Positions 58,977 through 64,000 of a stretch of DNA of 64,000 bases are shown piece by piece (the first letter of the stretch is position 1; each line of letters starts with the position of its first letter). The stretch comes from an uncultured Chitinophagaceae bacterium (GTDB taxonomy: Bacteria > Bacteroidota > Bacteroidia > Chitinophagales > Chitinophagaceae). The stretch is from positions 124,001 through 188,000 of the forward strand of contig CALCII010000014.1 of NCBI GenBank assembly GCA_937907395.1. Direction: 5' to 3'. Made by a program: the position numbers and the translations under genes. The notes beneath the pieces are model-generated. The model did no database searches. It was not told where the DNA came from and saw only the letters and a list, made by a program, of their open reading frames with translations.

Positions 58977-60320
58977 ATGTCGACAAATACCAAAACTATT
59001 TCACTAACGAATCTATTGTTGAATATTGAAAACCCTCGATTCGACTTGGTTGGCAACCAGAGAGAGGCTTTAGACGCAATGATAAATGACCAATCAGATA
59101 AAATTTATAATTTATCAAAGGACATTGTAAAAAATGGAATGCTAAATCCAAGTGAATTGGTAATAGTTACACCGAGTGAAAGTGATAAAAAATTGTACAT
59201 TGTTTTGGAAGGTAATCGAAGAATTACGGCTTTGAAAATTCTTTCCAATCCATCTTCAATTGCAACTTCTCATGCTTCATATTATAAGAGAATTAAACCA
59301 TTAGCTGATAAATTCAAGGCAAACCCAATCACTGAAGTCTTATGTTCGGTTTTTACTGATGCTGAAGAAGCGAACAAATGGATTAAACTGAAACATACTG
59401 GTGAAAATGATGGAATAGGTGTTGTGCGGTGGGATGCTCAACAAGTTGCCCGGTTCGAAGAGAGAATTGATGGCACCTCTCCAATAGCTTTACAAGCAAT
59501 TGATTTTCTTAGAAAGGAAGGCTCTGTTAGCGATAAATTGAAGGAGAGATTAAAAGATGTTCCTTCAACAAATTTGGATAGACTTCTTAAAGATAAGTCT
59601 GTTCAATCGCTAATCGGGTTATCTATAAAAGATAATAGACTTCAAACCAGTTTAAAGAGAAAGGAAGTTGTGAAAGGTCTAACTAAAATAATTACAGATT
59701 TAGTTGAGAAAAAAATAAAAGTAAAAGATATTTACACAAAAGAAGATAGAGAAAGATATGTCGAATCATTCAAACCAATTGACATACCCGATAAAAAACA
59801 AAAAGAAAGAACCAGTTGGGAACTTGTTTCAACTTCAAATTCAGCCAAACCAAAGCTAATAACGAAAGCTAAAGGAGCTGTCATTAAAGACAGAGACACT
59901 CTGATTCCGAAAGATTGTATTTTACAAATTACTGATGTCAGGCTAACTAAAATTTATAAAGAATTACGTAGGCTCGAGGTTAGTAGTTATGAAAACGCTG
60001 TTGGTGTTTTATTCAGGGTTTTCATAGAACTTTCAATTGATGCATATTTAGATAAATACCCGATTCAAAATATTACGGTAGATTCAAAACTAAAACAAAA
60101 GGTTATTGACGTAACATTGCATATGGAACAAAGTGGAGTGTCAAAAAAGAATGAATTAAAAGGAATAAGGTCTGCAGTCAATAACCAACATGATATACTG
60201 TCAATGGACACTTTTAATGCATACGTACACAATAGACACCTTTCTCCCATTGCAAAAAACCTGATTACTTCCTGGGATAACATCCAGAGCTTTATAACCA
60301 AACTTTGGCAATCAATTTAA
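58977..60320 (+). CDS. ParB-like N-terminal domain protein of the island
   Basis: A 447-aa protein. The first ~110 residues resemble a ParB/Srx-fold nuclease-like domain: IENPRFDLVGNQ, IVKNGMLNPSELVIV and the nucleotide-binding EGNRRITALKIL (GERR-like in ParB). The rest is helical and Lys-rich without a recognised domain. It is 1 bp upstream of a DNA adenine methylase, so the two act together. Similar pairs occur in phage and DNA-modification loci, where the ParB-like protein may guide or regulate modification. The gene is much more A+T-rich than the flanking chromosome, a sign of transfer. Confidence 0.7.
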   Translation: MSTNTKTISLTNLLLNIENPRFDLVGNQREALDAMINDQSDKIYNLSKDIVKNGMLNPSELVIVTPSESDKKLYIVLEGNRRITALKILSNPSSIATSHASYYKRIKPLADKFKANPITEVLCSVFTDAEEANKWIKLKHTGENDGIGVVRWDAQQVARFEERIDGTSPIALQAIDFLRKEGSVSDKLKERLKDVPSTNLDRLLKDKSVQSLIGLSIKDNRLQTSLKRKEVVKGLTKIITDLVEKKIKVKDIYTKEDRERYVESFKPIDIPDKKQKERTSWELVSTSNSAKPKLITKAKGAVIKDRDTLIPKDCILQITDVRLTKIYKELRRLEVSSYENAVGVLFRVFIELSIDAYLDKYPIQNITVDSKLKQKVIDVTLHMEQSGVSKKNELKGIRSAVNNQHDILSMDTFNAYVHNRHLSPIAKNLITSWDNIQSFITKLWQSI

Positions 60321-60321
60321 T

Positions 60322-61176
60322 ATGAATTACTACTCCCCTTTACGATACCCAGGTGGCAAAGGAAAAATCGCCGATTTTATAAAAAATATTTTTGAAAAAA
60401 ACTCTCTTATTGATGGAATTTATGTTGAACCATATGCAGGTGGTGCTTCAATAGCATTGGCTTTATTATTTGAGGAATATGCAAGTAAGATTATAATTAA
60501 TGATTTTGACCGTTCAATTTATGCCTTTTGGTACAGCATACTCAATAACACGGATAAATTTTGCAAACTGATTGATGAAACAAAAATCTGCATTGAAACT
60601 TGGCAACAACAGAAAGAAGTTCAAGCCAATAAAAAAAGAAGCAATTTGCTTGAACTTGGATTTTCTACTTTTTTCCTGAATAGAACAAACAGGTCGGGAA
60701 TAATTAAAGCAGGCGTTATTGGAGGGAATGACCAACAAGGAAATTATAAAATCGATGCACGGTTTAATAAAAAAGAACTAAAAGACCGAATTATAAAAAT
60801 TGCACAGTATAAAGATAGAATTGACATTTACAATCTTGATGCAATAGAATTAATAAAAAAAATTCGGGCAACATTACCCAGCAAAACCCTCATTTACTTT
60901 GACCCGCCATATTACTTGAAAGGCAAAGACCTTTATGTTAATCACTACAAGCACGAAGACCATGTATTAGTTTCTGAAATGATTAACGGACTCAATGAAC
61001 ATAAATGGCTTGTTTCTTACGACAATTCCCCTGAAATAAAAAAAATGTACAAAAAGAAAAAGCAATTTGAATACGGTTTAAACTACAGTGCAGTAAACGG
61101 AACAAAGGGTACAGAAGTTATGTTTTTTCATAAGGATGTTTATATACCAAAGGGAATTAGGCCAGTAGCATTCTAA
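60322..61176 (+). CDS. D12-class DNA adenine N6-methyltransferase (Dam-like)
   Basis: A 284-aa methylase of the MethyltransfD12 (alpha group) family. The SAM-binding motif is LRYPGGKGKIADFI near residue 8 and the catalytic motif is IYFDPPYY near 195; EPYAGGASIAL and NRTNRSGI are also family-typical. It transfers methyl to the N6 of adenine in a short DNA site that cannot be read from the sequence. It follows the ParB-like gene by 1 bp, forming a two-gene unit between two copies of the island leader repeat. No restriction endonuclease lies beside it, so it may be an orphan methylase or part of a defence or anti-restriction system. Confidence 0.88.
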   Translation: MNYYSPLRYPGGKGKIADFIKNIFEKNSLIDGIYVEPYAGGASIALALLFEEYASKIIINDFDRSIYAFWYSILNNTDKFCKLIDETKICIETWQQQKEVQANKKRSNLLELGFSTFFLNRTNRSGIIKAGVIGGNDQQGNYKIDARFNKKELKDRIIKIAQYKDRIDIYNLDAIELIKKIRATLPSKTLIYFDPPYYLKGKDLYVNHYKHEDHVLVSEMINGLNEHKWLVSYDNSPEIKKMYKKKKQFEYGLNYSAVNGTKGTEVMFFHKDVYIPKGIRPVAF

Positions 61177-61234
61177 TGTACTGCCTACAACATTGGTATT
61201 TGCAAAAACTGGGCGGACGTTACACATTCTCCAG

Positions 61235-61301
61235 CCCTGGTTCGTGTCTCCACTAACCAATTGTTTGATTGTTTTCCGTTTAGTGAAGACACGAACCGGG
61301 G
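61235..61301. repeat. long inverted repeat at the end of the methylase unit
   Basis: 22-bp arms (61235-61256 and 61280-61301; core GGTTCGTGTCTCCACTAA with TTAGTGAAGACACGAACC) have one mismatch and one G.T pair around a 23-nt loop. It lies 58 bp after the methylase stop and 8 bp before leader copy 2. It may be a terminator or a recombination site. Confidence 0.8.
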
Positions 61302-61308
61302 GAACTGC

Positions 61309-61565
61309 GATGGGTCACCACTAAAAGAAGGCTCACCGGATCACAACACCTACCCTCACTTTACCATCATTGCGAAAGTTTAGAACAGATCCATTCTTTA
61401 AAATTTTCCCGGTTGATGGTATTGCAAATGAAAAATGTAGCGATTAACTTAGGATGGATTGGGAATGCGTGTGTAAGCAGGTGTAAGCAATTACAAACGA
61501 CAAAAACGTTTATATCTCTTTTTAATTAAGAAGTTAGATGGGAACTAAGCAAATCCATGAGTTGG
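61309..61565 (+). repeat. island leader repeat, copy 2
   Basis: Aligns end to end with 58685-58941 (offset about 2623-2624 bp) with scattered substitutions and hardly any indels. The opening hairpin is decayed here. The 3' end again encodes a start peptide, MGTKQIHEL. Confidence 0.85.
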
Positions 61566-61657
61566 CTGCTATTAATTTGAGGCCTTTAATATCCTTAGGA
61601 GCTATTCTGACCTTTTTAATAATGGATACCAAAATTTTAAATAACTCTTTCTCCTAA
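61538..61657 (+). pseudogene. remnant 5' end of a gene (MGTKQIHELAAINLR...)
   Basis: A 39-codon frame from the ATG at 61538 to TAA at 61657. Its first nine codons are shared with the truncated version in leader copy 1 (58915-58944). The continuation reads as a hydrophobic stretch (LISLGAILTFLIM). It looks like the start of a former gene interrupted by the cargo that follows. No family recognised. Confidence 0.4.
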
Positions 61658-61680
61658 AACTCTAAACTAAATAAAGCTTT

Positions 61681-63789
61681 ATGCCAAAAACAACATTTTC
61701 TCTTCATAAACTTGAAGGCCTATTATCAAAAAAAGTATTTACAAAGCCAGTATTGGAAAAGTCTATTTCTTCTTTTTATCTTATTAATGAGACTAACCTA
61801 AAGTACATTAAGCCAACCTTTTCTTCGGAAGAGAAAGAAGGGATTAAAGAAGGGAACTTACCAAAGGTAATTTTGATTTCTGCAGCAGGAGCTACAGGAA
61901 AATCTGAATTAACAAAATATTTATCCGCCACCTTAGGAATGCCAATATTTGATTTAGCATTGCATGCACCCGTTGCCAGCAATTCTTTGACAGGACTTTT
62001 TTTTGATACTCTTGGTGCTCAGGGTTTAGCAAATTACATTCAAGATCTAGAAAAGGGTAGCGCAGCGATGATAATAGATGCTTTAGATGAGGGACATCTA
62101 AAAACAACAGTTCCAGCTTTTGAATCATTTCTTGATGGCATCATTAGTATTGCAAAAAATGCTGAAGCTACACCATTTATTCTATTAGGCAGAAGCAATA
62201 TTGTCGATCATTGCGCTCTTTATTTGTGGGAGAAAGAAATAACAGCTGAAGTATTACATATTGAGCCATTTACTATTGACCAAGCCAAAGAATTTATCGA
62301 CAAACGACTTTCAGATTTGACACTTAATCAGCAATATAAAATTGTAAGAGACTATATTATTGACTCGGTTGAAGGCTTTTTTAGAAATGAAAGTGAAATT
62401 GCAAATAGTGAATCTCAGGCATTTATTGGATATGCTCCTGTATTGCTGTCAATTTCTGTTTTATTATCGAAAACTCAAAATTTCAAAGCTTTACATGAAG
62501 ATTTATCTGCAAAGAATGATCGTGGAGTTGAATTGATTTTAGATATAATGTCATTGATTTTGAATAGAGATCGTGAGAACAAAATTTTACCTATTTTAAA
62601 TGAGGGCCTCTTACTCGATAGAGATTCTACTTTTATTACAGAAATTAATGAAAAAGCTTATTCAAGCGATGAACAGTGTTTAAGAATTCTTTGTCATACA
62701 CTCGGTGAAGAACCTTCAATTCAACTAAGTGACGATACCGGGTTTAATCAACAGTATGAAAAAATGGCAACAGAATGGCTGAAAGAGCATCCTTTTATTC
62801 AAAATGGAAAAATTCAAAATACCGTTTTCGAATCATTTGTTATTGCCAAACTGATTAGCTCCCCTGTTTACTCTGAGGTTGTACAACGTTATCTTAAAAC
62901 TAAGTACAGAAATGCATTCATGCTCTTCTTTATTTTTGACAAACTATCAAAGGATAGAAAAATTCATCCTTCTTTTCTTCCATACCTTTTTAGTTCGCTG
63001 AAATCATTGGATGATAAACATATATCCTATGGAATGGACATCTATACAGCAGGTGAAGACAGTGAGGAATCTGATATTGAGGCTATCGTAGAATTCTTCA
63101 ATAGCCAAGATCAAAAAGAAAACTACGAGTTTACAACTACTATTGCATCTGGTTCGTCATTATCTTTTAATAGCCAACTTTCAAATATAAATATTGCGCT
63201 TCCAACAACTATCGAGCTAAAAGGAAAAAGAATAGAACTTGGTTCTCCTATCTCAATAAATTGTTCTTGTATAAAAGTAACAACAACTGAATTCGTTATA
63301 GAATGTAAGCATGAGGGTGATATACTCTTAGAATGTGAAGATTTTTCTATAGATTATTCATCTGGTCAGGTCCCTCAGATTATTGACTATGGGAATGGCA
63401 AAACTGCCTTTTATATTATATCTGGTAAAAAACCAGAGCATCCATTCTCCAGCTATTTTCAAGAAACAAATGTATCAAATACATCCATTAGTGAGCCTAC
63501 ATTAAATAAGTATACACGACTTAGGAAAATTTTAATGCAATTTCGATCTCATAGTAAAGGCGAATTAGCTAAGCTAAAAGACAAAGTAGAACACCCTCGC
63601 ATTCTTAAAAATAATGTTGGGTGGGAAGTACTTGGTAAACTAACAAAAGCAGGAGTGATTTTTACGGATGCTCATCTATACAAAATCAATACTGAAGAGT
63701 TGGACAAACATCTAGGTTTGTCATATATTGATTTGAAGAGAAAGGTTTTGAATAGTAAAACAGTCGAATTCCTCGAGAAAGAAAACTAA
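61681..63789 (+). CDS. large P-loop NTPase (NACHT/STAND-like) of the island
   Basis: A 702-aa protein. An N-terminal ~60 residues is followed by a P-loop domain: Walker A-like AAGATGKSE (near 70) and Walker B-like MIIDALDEG (near 135), the hhhhDxxDE pattern of NACHT/STAND ATPases, then a sensor-like FILLGRSN. A long helical middle part, a beta-rich segment (about 480-600, LSFNSQLSNINIALPTTIELK) and a C-terminal winged-helix-like tail (KLTKAGVIFTDAHLYKI) follow. No transmembrane or known toxic effector domain is recognised. STAND ATPases in bacteria often act in phage defence, so that is one hypothesis. It stands alone behind leader copy 2 and is A+T-rich like the rest of the island. Confidence 0.6.
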   Translation: MPKTTFSLHKLEGLLSKKVFTKPVLEKSISSFYLINETNLKYIKPTFSSEEKEGIKEGNLPKVILISAAGATGKSELTKYLSATLGMPIFDLALHAPVASNSLTGLFFDTLGAQGLANYIQDLEKGSAAMIIDALDEGHLKTTVPAFESFLDGIISIAKNAEATPFILLGRSNIVDHCALYLWEKEITAEVLHIEPFTIDQAKEFIDKRLSDLTLNQQYKIVRDYIIDSVEGFFRNESEIANSESQAFIGYAPVLLSISVLLSKTQNFKALHEDLSAKNDRGVELILDIMSLILNRDRENKILPILNEGLLLDRDSTFITEINEKAYSSDEQCLRILCHTLGEEPSIQLSDDTGFNQQYEKMATEWLKEHPFIQNGKIQNTVFESFVIAKLISSPVYSEVVQRYLKTKYRNAFMLFFIFDKLSKDRKIHPSFLPYLFSSLKSLDDKHISYGMDIYTAGEDSEESDIEAIVEFFNSQDQKENYEFTTTIASGSSLSFNSQLSNINIALPTTIELKGKRIELGSPISINCSCIKVTTTEFVIECKHEGDILLECEDFSIDYSSGQVPQIIDYGNGKTAFYIISGKKPEHPFSSYFQETNVSNTSISEPTLNKYTRLRKILMQFRSHSKGELAKLKDKVEHPRILKNNVGWEVLGKLTKAGVIFTDAHLYKINTEELDKHLGLSYIDLKRKVLNSKTVEFLEKEN

Positions 63790-63888
63790 AAATCATTTTC
63801 TTTAACAGCAGACAACGATCCCAATATTTGCGCACATGCGTGTATAACGCAGCGAAGCCCAGTATAGTCCAAGAATGTCACCTCTACT

Positions 63889-63926
63889 GGCGCAAGTGTT
63901 CTGCCACAGGCAGGTCACTTGTTGCC
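63889..63926 (-). terminator. hairpin at the right edge of the island
   Basis: Nested inverted repeat: outer GGCGCAAGTG/CACTTGTTGCC and inner CTGCC/GGCAG around ACA. It begins within the last codons of the minus-strand gene that ends at 63915, so it may terminate that gene. Confidence 0.45.
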
Positions 63927-64000
63927 ATTCAATTCTGCCGGATTGTATCCGGGTTCTTTATTCCATCGCCCTTGATAAACCAATTCCGGTTTTATATAGT
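63915..64000 (-). CDS. C-terminal fragment of an unidentified gene
   Basis: On the minus strand the window edge reads 27 codons in frame to a TGA at 63915: YIKPELVYQGRWNKEPGYNP, then AELNGNK. The Trp/Gly/Pro-rich pattern looks like a real protein end rather than random sequence. It is convergent with the NTPase gene and not A+T-rich, so it probably marks the right edge of the chromosome backbone. The protein cannot be identified from this fragment. Confidence 0.45.
   Translation of the reverse strand, partial: YIKPELVYQGRWNKEPGYNPAELNGNK

Noticed and set aside
61177..61308. integron attC site after the methylase gene
   Set aside because: The region has an inverted repeat but no convincing GTTRRRY / RYYYAAC core pair, and no integrase gene is in the window.

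Overview
The window comes from a Bacteroidota chromosome, most likely Chitinophagaceae or a close relative. The evidence is the promoter style (TTG, about 21 bp, TAnnTTTG), an ECF sigma / FecR / STN / TonB-receptor cluster, an alternative complex III operon joined to a caa3-type oxidase, YbiT-like ABC-F and LacI proteins, and many small Bacteroidota-type proteins. The species cannot be named from the sequence alone.

Layout. 1-6.6 kb (minus strand): a cell-surface signalling cluster of ECF sigma factor, FecR anti-sigma, STN-domain surface-repeat protein, TonB-dependent receptor and a DUF2807 lipoprotein cut by the window edge. 6.6-12.2 kb: DsbA-like protein, YdeI-like protein, DNA polymerase I, a small membrane-anchored protein and an orphan ParA. 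12.3-20 kb: a NUMOD4/HNH-derived DNA-binding protein and two tandem exported WD40-caspase (C14) proteins. 20-26 kb: uvrB, an ABC-F ATPase and htpG. 26-33 kb: small lipoproteins and membrane proteins, a GH25 lysozyme, an alpha/beta hydrolase, a glycosyltransferase, an ABC permease and a LacI regulator. 33-37.5 kb: an Lrp-family regulator followed by flippase, Wzz-like and Wzy/ligase-like genes.

37.5-38.0 kb is a non-coding stretch holding a tRNA-like RNA candidate and a broken second copy of its 3' end, just before trmB. 39.4-55.2 kb is one long minus-strand respiratory block: actA-F (quinol to cytochrome c), ctaC/ctaD, heme O synthase, two subunit III genes, subunit IV, a SCO copper chaperone and DUF420. 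Electrons would pass from menaquinol through ACIII to the caa3 oxidase, and the assembly factors sit at the 3' end. 55.4-58.5 kb carries purN and smaller genes.

58.5-63.9 kb is a clearly more A+T-rich accessory island (19 G+C of 60 at 60841-60900, against 31 of 60 at 57301-57360). A leader of about 257 bp occurs twice. The first copy precedes a ParB-like / DNA adenine methylase gene pair, and the second precedes a large P-loop NTPase. Both copies end in the same vestigial start peptide (MGT..IHEL), so cargo appears to have been placed twice behind one ancestral gene start.

The best candidates for something undescribed are the tRNA-like RNA, the repeated-leader island, the exported caspase pair, and a bipartite element (ATAGGGGTA-N12-GTTGT) shared by the ECF sigma gene and its receptor gene. 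No rRNA, canonical tRNA, CRISPR array or complete insertion sequence was recognised.
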